From Sphaerisporangium perillae (GTDB taxonomy: Bacteria; Actinomycetota; Actinomycetes; Streptosporangiales; Streptosporangiaceae), in NCBI RefSeq assembly GCF_023276435.1, contig NZ_JALLPO010000044.1, positions 1 through 64,000 on the forward strand: DNA of 64,000 nt. Reading direction: 5' to 3'. Below, in pieces: positions 54,187 to 63,345 of the stretch. The number at the start of each line of letters is the position of its first letter. The stretch's first letter is position 1. Position numbers and translations under genes: made by a program. Under the pieces are notes generated by a model that was not told where the DNA came from, searched no databases, and saw nothing but the letters and a program-made list of their open reading frames with translations.

Positions 54187-55491
54187 TTACGCTTCCCGGT
54201 TGATCTTCAGGCCAAGTGAGGTGAACTGGTCGAAAACGCGGTGATACCCGCGCTCGATGTGGTTGACGCCGCGCAGCGTCGAGGTGCCCTCGGCGACCGC
54301 CGCGGCGAGCACCGCGGAGAACCCGGCACGGATGTCGGGCAGCGTGACGTCCGCCCCCCGGAGCTTGGAGATGCCCCGCACGACCGCCGAGTGCTTGGCG
54401 TTGGTGTCGTGGTAGCGGCACGCGGGCCCGCCCAGGCACACGTCGAAGATCTCGATCTCGCAGCCCATCTTCTGCAGCGCGGGCACGTAGACCAGGCGGT
54501 TCTCGAAGACGGTCTCGTGCAGGACCGACATGCCCTCGGCCTGGGTGAACAGGACCATCAGCGGCGTCTGCCAGTCGGTCATGAAGCCGGGGTGGGTGTC
54601 GGTCTGCACGGCGGCGGCGCGCAGGCCGTTCGGGGCGGAGGCGGTCAGCCAGTCGTCGGTGATGTCGAACTGCGCGCCCATGCGCGCGAGGGTCGTGATG
54701 GCGGTGACGAGCCGGTCCTGCGGGCAGCCGTGCACCCGGACCTCGCCGCCGGTGATCAGCCCGGCCACCAGGTAGGAGAAGGCCTCGATGCGGTCGCCGG
54801 CCAGCCAGGTGGAGGCGCCCCGCAGGCGGTCGACGCCCTCGATGACGATGCGGCGGTCGGGGCTGAGCTCGATGCGGGCGCCCATGCGCTGCAGGAACAG
54901 CGCCAGCTCGACCACCTCGGGCTCGGTGGCCGCGCCTTTGATGACCGTCTTGCCCTCGGCGAGCACGGCCGACAGCAGGATCGTCTCGGTGGCGCCGACG
55001 CTCGGGTACGGCAGCTCGATGCGGGTGCCGCGCAGCCGGGTGGCCTTGGCGAAGATGCCCGTGTCGCCGACCTCGACCTCGGCGCCCATCGCCCGGAGCG
55101 CCTCGACGTGGAAGTTGACCGGCCGCCGCCCGATGGGGTCGCCGCCAACGAGCGGGACGAACGCCTCGCCGGCCAGGTGGAGCAGCGGGCCGAGCATCAG
55201 GATCGGGATGCGGTTGAGGCCGGTGAAGGCCGCGGGCACCCGGGGACGGATCTCCGGGCCGCGCTCAAGGGTGATCTCGCGCTGGGTGATGTCCACCTCG
55301 ATGCCCAGGGCCTCGAGCATCGCCGCGGTGATCCCGACCTCGCCCACCTCGGGGGCGTTGTGCAGGGTGCTCGGGCCGCTGCCCAGCATCGCCGCGACCA
55401 TGTGCTTGGACACCGCGTTCTTCGAGCCGCGTACCTCGACGTCCCCCCGTAGAGGCCCGGACGGTTCGATCAGCCATACCTCATCGCTCAC
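54187..55491 (-). CDS. murA: UDP-GlcNAc 1-carboxyvinyltransferase (MurA paralogue) with Asp at the catalytic Cys position
   Basis: Cytoplasmic EPSP-synthase-fold enzyme that makes UDP-GlcNAc-enolpyruvate. The 434-residue protein begins VSDEVWLIEPSGPLRGDVEV followed by RGSKNAVSKHMVA (catalytic Lys). The active-site loop, usually GGCAIGxRP, reads GGDPIGRRPVNFH. A Cys-to-Asp change at this site is known in mycobacterial MurA and gives fosfomycin insensitivity. It has PSVGATETILL and DTHPGFMTDWQTPL as expected. The start is GTG 55491. It resembles the second actinobacterial MurA type, and the adjacent PBP gene supports a wall role. Confidence 0.88.
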   Translation of the reverse strand: MSDEVWLIEPSGPLRGDVEVRGSKNAVSKHMVAAMLGSGPSTLHNAPEVGEVGITAAMLEALGIEVDITQREITLERGPEIRPRVPAAFTGLNRIPILMLGPLLHLAGEAFVPLVGGDPIGRRPVNFHVEALRAMGAEVEVGDTGIFAKATRLRGTRIELPYPSVGATETILLSAVLAEGKTVIKGAATEPEVVELALFLQRMGARIELSPDRRIVIEGVDRLRGASTWLAGDRIEAFSYLVAGLITGGEVRVHGCPQDRLVTAITTLARMGAQFDITDDWLTASAPNGLRAAAVQTDTHPGFMTDWQTPLMVLFTQAEGMSVLHETVFENRLVYVPALQKMGCEIEIFDVCLGGPACRYHDTNAKHSAVVRGISKLRGADVTLPDIRAGFSAVLAAAVAEGTSTLRGVNHIERGYHRVFDQFTSLGLKINREA

Positions 55492-55608
55492 GGGGGACAG
55501 CCTAACCGTGCGCCGGGCGTGGCCGAAGGCGCGGCGGGGCGGCTCGCCTCGGTACCATGAGCGGATCCGCACGATGGTGCAGGGACCGTGACAGGGCGAG
55601 GTGATCGG

Positions 55609-56154
55609 GTGCGGCATCTGCGGGATTTCGGGCTGACCGTCGTCGTGCTGGCCCTCATGGGGGTCGCGGCCGGCTTCCTGTGGTCGGCCCTCGCCCCACG
55701 CACGCCGTATTTGATCACCAAGTCGGGCCCGCAGCTCACCGACCCCACCACCCAGTCGCTGATCGCGGCCGACGGCTGGTTCGCCGTGATCACAGGAGTG
55801 GCCGGCCTGGCGTGCGGCATCGCCGCCTACCTGCTCGCCCGCGGGGGGCGCCCGCTCGCCCTGCTGGCGGGCCTCGCGGTCGGCGGCCTGCTGGCCGGCT
55901 TCCTGTCGCTCACCGTCGGCACCTCGGTGGGCGGCTCGATGGTCCAGGCGGCGGCGCCCGGCTCGGCCGGCGTCGGCGCGACGGTGAACGTCCTCGCGAT
56001 CACCGCGCGCGGCGTGCTGCTGAGCTGGCCGCTGGTGGCGGTGGCGGTGTTCGGCATCATCGAGTCCGTCGACGGCTACCGCGAGTCCCCGCTGCGCAAG
56101 CCGTACGCCGGCGAGGGCGGGGACATCGGCGGGCACGAAGGAGCTCGTCCGTAG
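55609..56154 (+). CDS. DUF2567-type membrane protein
   Basis: The protein of about 181 residues has four hydrophobic segments: a first helix (LTVVVLALMGVAAGFLW), a periplasmic loop with LITKSGPQLTDPTTQSLIAA, then three close helices. The loop pattern matches the actinobacterial DUF2567 family, whose function is unknown. GTG 55609 has GAGG at good spacing; GTG 55588 is the alternative. It is divergent from the MurA paralogue, with about 115 bases between starts. Confidence 0.7.
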   Translation: MRHLRDFGLTVVVLALMGVAAGFLWSALAPRTPYLITKSGPQLTDPTTQSLIAADGWFAVITGVAGLACGIAAYLLARGGRPLALLAGLAVGGLLAGFLSLTVGTSVGGSMVQAAAPGSAGVGATVNVLAITARGVLLSWPLVAVAVFGIIESVDGYRESPLRKPYAGEGGDIGGHEGARP

Positions 56155-56208
56155 CCTCCGCCCCGGCGGGCGCGCTCGCTCCGCGGTTCCGCGGGCGTGG
56201 CCGGTGGG

Positions 56209-57612
56209 TCAGCGGCCGAACGCGGGGCGCCTGGCCCCGTGGCCGGTCGCCTGCTCGAAGGCGTAGGCCGTCCGCAGCACCGTGAGGTCCTCCCACGGCC
56301 GCCCGACGATCTGCACGCCGACCGGCAGGCCGCCGGGGGTGAAGCCGCACGGCACCGACGCCGCCGGCGCGTGCAGCACGCTGATCCAGTACGCCGAGCG
56401 CATCCACGCGAGGTAGTCGGGCATGGGCGTGCCCGCGACCTCGGTGACGTAGGGCTGGTCGACGGGGAAGGGCGGCACCTGGCTGACCGGGGCGATCAGG
56501 ACGTCGAAGGTGTCGAAGAAGGCGTTCATGCGCTGGAACAGGCCGCTGCGCAGCCGCTCGGCGCGGGCGAGGTCGGCGCCGGTCACCTTGCGTCCCTGCT
56601 CGACGTTCCAGGCCACGTTAGGGCCGAGCCGGTCCTGCGGCAGGTCGCCGAAGGTGCTCGCGTAATGCCAGGCGCGGTAGGTGCGGAAGGCGTCCTCGGC
56701 GTCCGACAGGTCCAGCCGCACCTCCTCGACCTTGGCGCCGAGCCCCGCCAGCACGCCGGGCGCCCGCGCGGTCACGGCCGCCGTCTCGGGGTCCACCGGC
56801 AGGCCGCCGAGGTCGGGGCTCCAGGCCACCCGGAGGCCCTCGACGCGGGGGTCCAGCGGTCCGGCGAAGCGTGAGCCGTCCTCGCGGATCGCGAACGGCG
56901 AGGTGGGCGCGAAGCCGGAGATGACGCTCATCAGCAGCGCGGCGTCGCCGACCGTCCTGGCCATGGGCCCGGCCACGCTGAGGGTGAACCACGCCGAGGT
57001 CGGGGAGGCGTCCGGGACCCGCCCGGGCGTGGGCCGCAGCCCGACGACGTTGCAGAACGAGGCCGGGTTGCGCAGGGATCCGCCCATGTCGGATCCGTCG
57101 GCGAGCGCCACCATGCCGGAGGCGAGGGCGGCGGCGGCTCCGCCGCTGCTGCCGCCCGCGCTCCTGCTCGGGTCGTAGGGGTTGCGCGTGGCGCCGAAGA
57201 TCTCGTTGACGGTGTGGGAGCCGGTGCCGAACTCGGGGGTGTTGGTCTTGCCGATCGTGATCGCGCCCGCGGCGCGGGCCCGTCGGACGACGAGCGCGTC
57301 GGCCTGCGGCACGTGCTCGGCGAACAGCGGCGAGCCGTACGTGGTGCGGATGCCCGCGGTGTCGGTGAGGTCCTTGAAGGCGATGGGCAGGCCGTGCAGC
57401 GGGCCCTGCCAGTGGCCGCGGGCCAGGCCCTCGTCGAGCCTTCGCGCCTCGTCGAGCGCCCGGTCGGCGACGAGCGTGACGATGGCGTTCACCTCGCCGC
57501 CGACCTCGCCGATCCGCCGGAGGTGTGCCTCGGTCAGCTCGGCCGCGCTGATCTGCCGGGCGCGCAGCAGTTCCAGCATCTCGACGGCGGACAGGTAGAA
57601 CAGCTCGCTCAC
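56209..57612 (-). CDS. Amidase-signature family hydrolase
   Basis: The 467-residue enzyme has the Ser-cisSer-Lys amidase fold. The catalytic Lys is in PIAFKDLTDTAG near residue 80, the serine-rich SAGGSSGGAAAALASG near 153-168, and the nucleophile region is SDMGGSLRNPASF near 175. These enzymes hydrolyse amides (for example aryl or short acyl amides, or Glu-tRNA in GatA); length and ending do not suggest GatA. GTG 57612 has AAGGAG upstream. Its substrate cannot be inferred from the neighbours. Confidence 0.88.
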   Translation of the reverse strand: MSELFYLSAVEMLELLRARQISAAELTEAHLRRIGEVGGEVNAIVTLVADRALDEARRLDEGLARGHWQGPLHGLPIAFKDLTDTAGIRTTYGSPLFAEHVPQADALVVRRARAAGAITIGKTNTPEFGTGSHTVNEIFGATRNPYDPSRSAGGSSGGAAAALASGMVALADGSDMGGSLRNPASFCNVVGLRPTPGRVPDASPTSAWFTLSVAGPMARTVGDAALLMSVISGFAPTSPFAIREDGSRFAGPLDPRVEGLRVAWSPDLGGLPVDPETAAVTARAPGVLAGLGAKVEEVRLDLSDAEDAFRTYRAWHYASTFGDLPQDRLGPNVAWNVEQGRKVTGADLARAERLRSGLFQRMNAFFDTFDVLIAPVSQVPPFPVDQPYVTEVAGTPMPDYLAWMRSAYWISVLHAPAASVPCGFTPGGLPVGVQIVGRPWEDLTVLRTAYAFEQATGHGARRPAFGR

Positions 57613-57759
57613 TCTCGCTCCTTAACGGCCGCGTACGGCCGGGCATACGGCGCCCCGGCACGCGGGGCTCGCCTCCGCGTGCCGGCGCGGTTTCGGCAGG
57701 TGACGCCAGTCTGGCCAGCCGGAACGCCGGAAGGCGACGGCAAGGGTTGCCAAGCCCGC

Positions 57760-58260
57760 TCAGGTGGCCTTGCCGACGGCGGCGGTGATCGCCCGGGTGA
57801 GCCGTACCAGCTCGGAGGGTGCGGTCTCGATCTGCAGTCCGCGCCGGCCCGCCGAGAAGAAGATCGTCTCGAAGTCGAGCGCCGTGGAGTCGACCACGGT
57901 GGGCAGGGCCTTGCGCTGGCCGAGCGGGCTGATGCCGCCGACGACGTACCCGGTGACCCGCTCGACCTTGGCGGCGTCGGCCATCGCGGCGCGCTTGCCG
58001 CCGAGGGCGGCGGCGAGGGCCTTCAGGTCCAGTTTGCCGGAGACGGGGACGACCGCGACGGCGAGCCCGGCCTCGACCTCGGCGACGAGGGTCTTGAAGA
58101 TGCGCTCGTGCGGCACGCCGAGCGCGTCGGCGGCCTCCTCGCCGTAGGCCTGGGCGTTCGGGTCGTGGTCGTAGGGGTGGAGGGTGAAGGCGGCCCCGGC
58201 CTTGGTCAGGGCCATGGTGGCGGGAGTGCCCTGGGCTCCCTTGCTCTTGGTCTTGCTCAC
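57760..58260 (-). CDS. ybaK: Cys-tRNA(Pro) deacylase, YbaK family
   Basis: The 166-residue trans-editing protein hydrolyses mischarged Cys-tRNA-Pro. It has the YbaK layout: FTLHPYDHDPNAQAYGEEAA at the N-terminus, RIFKTLVAEV with the catalytic Lys, VPVSGKLDLKALAAALGGK, and GYVVGGISPLGQRK near residue 105. The start is GTG 58260. It is divergent from the histidine operon, whose first start lies 100 bases away. Confidence 0.9.
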   Translation of the reverse strand: MSKTKSKGAQGTPATMALTKAGAAFTLHPYDHDPNAQAYGEEAADALGVPHERIFKTLVAEVEAGLAVAVVPVSGKLDLKALAAALGGKRAAMADAAKVERVTGYVVGGISPLGQRKALPTVVDSTALDFETIFFSAGRRGLQIETAPSELVRLTRAITAAVGKAT

Positions 58261-58348
58261 GGCCCCAGCCTAACGGCAAGTTAAAATCTACAATGTAAAG
58301 GCGTCGTCCGAATGGCGGACGCGCGCAGGAGCGGGCCGCCACCCTCCG

Positions 58349-58354
58349 TAGACT
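58349..58354 (+). promoter_or_regulatory. Candidate -10 box for a leaderless his operon transcript
   Basis: TAGACT ends 6 bases before GTG 58361, and no ribosome binding site is present before that start. This spacing is typical of actinobacterial leaderless mRNAs. No clear -35 or attenuator is visible. Confidence 0.5.
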
Positions 58355-58360
58355 GGACCG

Positions 58361-59665
58361 GTGATATCCCGTATCGACCTGCGCGGGTCCCTTCCGGACG
58401 ATCTGCGCGACGTGCTGCCCCGCGCCGAGCTCGACGTCGAGGCCGCCCTGTCGAAGGTGCGGCCCCTGTGCGACGACGTGCGCCATAGGGGAGTGGCGGC
58501 CGTGCGGGAGTGGACGGCTCGCTTCGACGGTGTCGAGCTCGAGTCCACGCGCGTGCCCGTGGCGGCCCTCGGCGCGGCGCTCGCCGAGCTGGCCCCGGCC
58601 GTCCGCGCAGCCCTGGAGGAGTCGATCCGCCGGGCGCGCCTGGTCCACCGCGACCAGCGCAGGAGCGACACGACCACTCAGGTGGTCCCCGGCGGCACGG
58701 TCACCGAGCGGTGGGTCCCGGTCGACCGGGTCGGCCTCTACGTCCCCGGCGGCCGCGCCGTGTACCCCTCCAGCGTCGTGATGAACGTCGTCCCCGCGCA
58801 GGAGGCCGGGGTGGCGTCCCTGGCGGTGACCTCCCCGCCGCAGGCGGAGTTCGGCGGCCTGCCCCACCCGACGATCCTCGCGGCGTGCGCCCTGCTGGGC
58901 GTCGAGGAGGTGTACGCCGTCGGCGGCGCGCAGGCCGTCGCGATGTTCGCCTACGGCACCGAGGAGTGCCCGCCCGTCCGCATGGTCACCGGGCCCGGCA
59001 ACATCTGGGTGGCCGCCGCCAAGCGCCTGCTCAAGGGACGCATCGGCATCGACTCCGAGGCGGGCCCGACCGAGATCGCCGTGCTCGCCGACGACACCGC
59101 CGACCCCGTCCACGTGGCCGCCGACCTGATCAGCCAGGCCGAGCACGACGTGATCGCCGCCGCGGTGCTGGTGACCCCGAGCGAGAGGCTCGCCGAGGCG
59201 GTCGAGAAGGAGCTTCCCGGGCAGGTGGCCGCCACCAAGCATTCGCAGCGCATCTCCGAGGCGCTGGCGGGCCGGCAGTCGGGCATCGTGCTGGTGTCCG
59301 ATCTCGACGACGGGCTCAAGGTCGTCGACGCCTACGCCGCCGAGCACCTGGAGATCCAGACGGCGGACGCCCACGCGGTCGCCGCCCGGGTGCGCAACGC
59401 CGGCGCGATCTTCATCGGCGCCTACGCCCCGGTGTCCCTGGGCGACTACCTCGCCGGCTCCAATCACGTGCTGCCGACCGGCGGCTGCGCCTGCCACTCC
59501 TCGGGCCTGTCGGTGCAGACGTTCCTGCGCGGCGTCCACGTCGTCGACTACACGCGCGAGGCGCTCTCCGATGCCGCCTCCCACGTGTACGCGCTGTCGG
59601 AGGCCGAGGACCTTCCCGCCCACGGCGCGGCGGTCCGGGCGCGGTTCGAGGGAGGTGCGCGATGA
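58361..59665 (+). CDS. hisD: Histidinol dehydrogenase HisD
   Basis: Zinc enzyme that performs the last two oxidation steps of histidine synthesis, histidinol to histidine. The 434-residue protein has [19 protein letters not shown] near residue 125, [25 protein letters not shown], the catalytic Glu/His region SNHVLPTGG near residue 370 and YAAEHLEI with zinc-binding His. It is first in the his operon, starting at GTG 58361 without a ribosome binding site. It ends by ATGA overlap with hisC. Confidence 0.96.
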   Translation: MISRIDLRGSLPDDLRDVLPRAELDVEAALSKVRPLCDDVRHRGVAAVREWTARFDGVELESTRVPVAALGAALAELAPAVRAALEESIRRARLVHRDQRRSDTTTQVVPGGTVTERWVPVDRVGLYVPGGRAVYPSSVVMNVVPAQEAGVASLAVTSPPQAEFGGLPHPTILAACALLGVEEVYAVGGAQAVAMFAYGTEECPPVRMVTGPGNIWVAAAKRLLKGRIGIDSEAGPTEIAVLADDTADPVHVAADLISQAEHDVIAAAVLVTPSERLAEAVEKELPGQVAATKHSQRISEALAGRQSGIVLVSDLDDGLKVVDAYAAEHLEIQTADAHAVAARVRNAGAIFIGAYAPVSLGDYLAGSNHVLPTGGCACHSSGLSVQTFLRGVHVVDYTREALSDAASHVYALSEAEDLPAHGAAVRARFEGGAR

Positions 59666-60831
59666 CTCCCGTGCCCCCGGTGCCGCCGATGCGGCCGATC
59701 CTGCTGACCGACCTGCCGATCCGCGACGACCTGCGCGGGCGTTCGCCGTACGGCGCGCCCCAGATCGACGTGCCGGTCCGGCTGAACACCAACGAGAACC
59801 CCTACCCGCCCTCCGCCGGCTTGGTCGCCGACCTGGCCGAGGCGGTCCGCCGGGACGCCGGGGAGCTCAACCGCTATCCCGACCGCGACGCCATGGCCCT
59901 GCGCGAGGACCTCGCGGCCTACCTCGGCCACGGGCTCTCGGCCCGCCAGGTGTGGGCCGCCAACGGCTCCAACGAGGTGCTGCAGCAGATCCTGCAGGCG
60001 TTCGGCGGCCCCGGGAGGTCGGCCCTCGGCTTCGAGCCGTCGTACTCCATGCACCCGATCATCACGACCGGCGCCTCGACCCGGTGGATCTCCGGGGCGC
60101 GGGAGGACGACTTCGGCCTGGACCCCGGCAAGGCCGTGGCAGCGATCGAGGAGCACCGCCCCGACATCGTGTTCCTGACCAGCCCCAACAACCCGACCGG
60201 CACCGCCCTGACGATGGACGTCGTCCAGCGGGTGGTCGAGGCCGCCCCGGGCATGGTCGTCGTCGACGAGGCGTACTTCGAGTTCGCCCGCACCGGCACG
60301 CCGAGCGCGCTCCGCCTGCTGCCGGGCAACCCGCGGCTGATCGTCACGCGCACGATGTCCAAGGCGTTCGCCATGGCCGGCACCCGCCTCGGCTACCTGG
60401 CCGCCGATCCGGCCGTGATCGAGGCGCTGCTGCTGGTGCGCCTGCCGTACCACCTGTCCACGCTGACCCAGGCGGCGGCTCGCGTCGCGGTCGCCCACCG
60501 CGACGAGCTGCTCGGCACCGTCGACCGGCTGCGCGCCGAGCGCGACGACTGCGTGCGCCGGTTGCGGGAGCACGGCCTTTCGGTGGCCGACTCCGACGCA
60601 AATTTCGTGCTGTTCGGCCGGTTCCGCGACCGCCACGCGGTCTGGGAGGCGCTGCTGGAGCACGGCGTGCTGATCCGCGAGGTGGGGCCGCCCGAGTGGC
60701 TGCGCGTCTCCGTGGGCACGGCGCAGGAGATGGCGGCCTTCCATGAGGCCCTGTCGGCCGTGCTGGCCGTGTCAGACGTCATCCCCGCGTCCGGGCGGCC
60801 CGGACGCGACGAGCCGGAGGAGAGCGCGTGA
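59662..60831 (+). CDS. hisC: Histidinol-phosphate aminotransferase HisC
   Basis: PLP-dependent class I/II aminotransferase converting imidazole-acetol phosphate to histidinol phosphate. The 389-residue protein has [13 protein letters not shown] near residue 35, [24 protein letters not shown], and [10 protein letters not shown]. The PLP lysine is in [16 protein letters not shown] near residue 235. AGGGAGG precedes ATG 59662, which overlaps the hisD stop. The end overlaps the hisB GTG. Confidence 0.95.
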   Translation: MTPVPPVPPMRPILLTDLPIRDDLRGRSPYGAPQIDVPVRLNTNENPYPPSAGLVADLAEAVRRDAGELNRYPDRDAMALREDLAAYLGHGLSARQVWAANGSNEVLQQILQAFGGPGRSALGFEPSYSMHPIITTGASTRWISGAREDDFGLDPGKAVAAIEEHRPDIVFLTSPNNPTGTALTMDVVQRVVEAAPGMVVVDEAYFEFARTGTPSALRLLPGNPRLIVTRTMSKAFAMAGTRLGYLAADPAVIEALLLVRLPYHLSTLTQAAARVAVAHRDELLGTVDRLRAERDDCVRRLREHGLSVADSDANFVLFGRFRDRHAVWEALLEHGVLIREVGPPEWLRVSVGTAQEMAAFHEALSAVLAVSDVIPASGRPGRDEPEESA

Positions 60832-61448
60832 CCAGTCCCGCCGGAGGCGAGCGCAGGGCGAGGGTCGGCCGCGTCGAGCGGACGACCAAGGAGACCTCGG
60901 TGCTGGTGGAGGTCGACCTGGACGGCACCGGACGGGTCGAGGTGTCCACCGGCGTCGGCTTCTTCGACCACATGCTCGCCCAGTTGGGAAAGCACGGCCT
61001 GTTCGACCTGACCGTGAAGACCGACGGCGACCTGCACATCGACTCCCACCACTCCATCGAGGACACCGCCCTGGCCCTGGGCGCGGCCTTCCGCGAGGCA
61101 CTGGGTGACAAGTCGGGCATCCGGCGGTTCGGCAACGCGTCCTGCCCGCTGGACGAGTCGCTCGCCGAGGTCACGGTCGACCTGTCCGGCCGCCCCTACC
61201 TCGTGCACGCCGAGCCCGAGGGCATGGCCCCGATGATCGGCCCCGACTACGACACGACGCTGACCAGGCACATCCTGGAGTCGTTCGTCGCCCAGGCCGC
61301 GATCTGCCTGCACGTGCGCGTGCCGTACGGGCGCAACGCCCATCACATCGTCGAGGCGCAGTTCAAGGCCCTCGCCCGCGCGCTGCGCGAGGCCAGCGAG
61401 CGCGACCCGCGTGCCACCGGCGTGCCGAGCACCAAGGGGGTCCTATGA
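60828..61448 (+). CDS. hisB: Imidazoleglycerol-phosphate dehydratase HisB
   Basis: Manganese-dependent dehydratase making imidazole-acetol phosphate. The 206-residue monofunctional enzyme has the metal-binding motifs [32 protein letters not shown] and [19 protein letters not shown]. The phosphatase domain found in enteric HisB is absent, as usual in actinobacteria. It starts at GTG 60828, overlapping the hisC stop, and its end overlaps the next small gene by 4 bases (ATGA at 61445). Confidence 0.96.
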   Translation: MTSPAGGERRARVGRVERTTKETSVLVEVDLDGTGRVEVSTGVGFFDHMLAQLGKHGLFDLTVKTDGDLHIDSHHSIEDTALALGAAFREALGDKSGIRRFGNASCPLDESLAEVTVDLSGRPYLVHAEPEGMAPMIGPDYDTTLTRHILESFVAQAAICLHVRVPYGRNAHHIVEAQFKALARALREASERDPRATGVPSTKGVL

Positions 61449-61600
61449 GCTCCAACTGGACCGCCGTAGCCATGATCTTCGTCGGGCTGTTCATGATCGG
61501 TGGAGTCTTCTCGTTCGCGAAGCAGGGCATCAAGGCCGGGGCGGTCGTCCTCGGCGTCGGGGCCGCGCTCGCGATCACCGCGGGGGTGTTGTGGTGGTGA
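61445..61600 (+). CDS. 51-residue two-helix membrane protein between hisB and hisH
   Basis: This small gene starts at ATG 61445 inside the hisB stop and ends overlapping the hisH start. It encodes 51 residues: a hydrophobic helix [18 protein letters not shown], a basic turn KQGIKAG, a second helix [17 protein letters not shown] and a final WW. The perfect nesting in the operon, overlap at both ends and G/C third positions support a real gene. Its role is unknown; it is not a histidine enzyme. Confidence 0.75.
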   Translation: MSSNWTAVAMIFVGLFMIGGVFSFAKQGIKAGAVVLGVGAALAITAGVLWW

Positions 61601-62223
61601 ACGTCGTCGTCCTGGACTACGGTTCGGGCAACCTCCGGTCCGCCGAGCGGGCGCTCGCCCGTGCCGGCGCCGAGGTGAGCGTGACCGCCGACTTCAAGGC
61701 GGCCATGGAGGCCGACGGGCTCGTCGTCCCCGGTGTGGGCGCCTTCTCGGCCTGCATGCGAGGGCTGAAGGCCGTGCGCGGGGAGCAGGTCATCGGGCGC
61801 CGCCTGGCGGGCGGCCGGCCGGTCCTGGGCATCTGCGTCGGCATGCAGATCCTCTTCGCCGAGGGCGTCGAGCACGGCGAGCACACCGAGGGGTGCGGCG
61901 AGTGGCCCGGCGTGGTCGAACGGCTGGACGCGCCCATCCTGCCCCACATGGGGTGGAACACCGTCCAGGCGCCCGAGGGGTCGGTGCTGTTCGCCGGGCT
62001 GGACGCCGCGACGCGCTTCTACTTCGTCCACTCCTACGGTGTGCGCAAGTTCGACCTGGAGGCCGGCCCGGGGTTCGCCCAGCCGCTGGTCACCTGGGCC
62101 GAGCACGGCGTGCCGTTCGTCGCCGCGGTCGAGAACGGCCCGCTCATGGCCACCCAGTTCCACCCCGAGAAGTCCGGCGACGCCGGCGCCGTCCTGCTGA
62201 AGAACTGGCTGGGCACGCTGTGA
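61597..62223 (+). CDS. hisH: Imidazole glycerol phosphate synthase glutaminase subunit HisH
   Basis: Class I glutamine amidotransferase that supplies ammonia to HisF. The 208-residue protein starts [20 protein letters not shown]. The nucleophile Cys is in [10 protein letters not shown] near residue 84, and the His-Glu pair is in [10 protein letters not shown] near the C-terminus. GTG 61597 overlaps the previous small gene; GTG 61591 and 61594 are adjacent alternatives. HisF is encoded 1.1 kb downstream. Confidence 0.95.
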   Translation: MNVVVLDYGSGNLRSAERALARAGAEVSVTADFKAAMEADGLVVPGVGAFSACMRGLKAVRGEQVIGRRLAGGRPVLGICVGMQILFAEGVEHGEHTEGCGEWPGVVERLDAPILPHMGWNTVQAPEGSVLFAGLDAATRFYFVHSYGVRKFDLEAGPGFAQPLVTWAEHGVPFVAAVENGPLMATQFHPEKSGDAGAVLLKNWLGTL

Positions 62224-62280
62224 GGCCCGGCAGGCCGGTCCCGCCGGCCGCGACCCGCTTACCGGGCTAGTGGTGCCGGC

Positions 62281-62619
62281 GTGAGCAAGGAACGCGCGCG
62301 TCGGCGCGCCGAGCGGGAGGCCGAGAAGGCACGGCAGGCCGCCCTGCGCGCCGCACGCGAGGCGCGGCGGGCCAGGCGGCGCGAGCTGCGCGGCCGGCTG
62401 GTCGCCGTGATGCCCCGGCCCGTGCGGGTCGCGCGTCAGGGCGGCCTGATCGCCCGGCGGCACCGCACGCAGAACGCCGTCGTCGCCGTGCTGTTCGTGC
62501 TCGTCCAGGCGGGCGCCTGGCTGCTGCTCGACGGATGGGCGGCCCGGGTGGGCGTGCTGGTGTTGTCCCTGTTACTGCTCCCGGTGCTCGTCACCGTCGT
62601 ATTCGACCGGAGGTCCTAG
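62281..62619 (+). CDS. Small basic membrane protein between hisH and hisA
   Basis: This unrecognised 112-residue protein has an Arg/Ala/Glu-rich helical N-terminus (about 1-45) that is strongly basic. Two membrane helices follow (AVVAVLFVLVQAGAWLLL near 65-83 and VGVLVLSLLLLPVLVTVVF near 89-108). GTG 62281 has no clear ribosome binding site. It ends 3 bases before hisA, so it is probably co-transcribed. Unrelated membrane genes inside actinobacterial his operons are common. Its function is unknown. Confidence 0.72.
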   Translation: MSKERARRRAEREAEKARQAALRAAREARRARRRELRGRLVAVMPRPVRVARQGGLIARRHRTQNAVVAVLFVLVQAGAWLLLDGWAARVGVLVLSLLLLPVLVTVVFDRRS

Positions 62620-62622
62620 AAC

Positions 62623-63345
62623 ATGTCGCTGGTGCTGTTGCCCGCAGTCGACGTCGCGGACGGCAAGGCCGTGCGCCTCGTGCAGGGTGAGGCGGGTACG
62701 GAGACCTCGTACGGCGACCCGCTCGCCGCGGCCCTCGCCTGGCAGCAGGCGGGCGCTGAATGGATCCATCTGGTCGACCTGGACGCCGCGTTCGGCCGGG
62801 GCTCCAACCGCGAGCTGCTGGCCTCGGTCGTGGACGCGCTGGACGTCCAGGTGGAGCTGTCCGGCGGCATCCGCGACGACGCGTCGCTGGCCGCCGCGCT
62901 GGCCACCGGGTGCAGGCGGGTGAACATCGGCACCGCCGCGCTCGAAGACCCGGCCTGGTGCTCGAAGATCATCGCCGAGCACGGCGATCGCATCGCCGTC
63001 GGCCTGGACGTGCGGGGCACCACGCTCGCCGCGCGCGGCTGGACCAAGGAGGGCGGCGACCTGTGGGAGGTGCTCGACCGGCTGGAGTCCGACGGCTGCC
63101 CCCGCTACGTCGTCACCGACGTCACCAAGGACGGCACGCTGCGCGGGCCCAACCTCGACCTGCTCCGCCAGGTGTGCTCCCGCACCGACAAGCCGGTGAT
63201 CGCCAGCGGAGGCGTCTCCTCGCTGGACGACCTGCGGGCGCTGTCGACGCTGGTCCCGGACGGGGTGGAGGGCGCCATCGTGGGCAAGGCGCTGTACGCG
63301 CAGGCGTTCACCCTCGAGGAGGCCCTCGCGGCGGTGAGGTCATGA
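62623..63345 (+). CDS. hisA: HisA/PriA isomerase (ProFAR isomerase, probably bifunctional with TrpF)
   Basis: A (beta/alpha)8-barrel that isomerises ProFAR to PRFAR. The 240-residue protein starts [20 protein letters not shown] and has [41 protein letters not shown] and [10 protein letters not shown]. These match the PriA type of actinobacteria, which also serves as phosphoribosylanthranilate isomerase where trpF is missing. Dual function here is inferred from that resemblance. GGAGG precedes ATG 62623. It overlaps hisF by ATGA. Confidence 0.93.
   Translation: MSLVLLPAVDVADGKAVRLVQGEAGTETSYGDPLAAALAWQQAGAEWIHLVDLDAAFGRGSNRELLASVVDALDVQVELSGGIRDDASLAAALATGCRRVNIGTAALEDPAWCSKIIAEHGDRIAVGLDVRGTTLAARGWTKEGGDLWEVLDRLESDGCPRYVVTDVTKDGTLRGPNLDLLRQVCSRTDKPVIASGGVSSLDDLRALSTLVPDGVEGAIVGKALYAQAFTLEEALAAVRS

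Noticed and set aside
51746-54244. 832-residue + strand frame across the PBP gene
   Set aside because: Antisense shadow of the class A PBP, whose active-site motifs are all present on the - strand.
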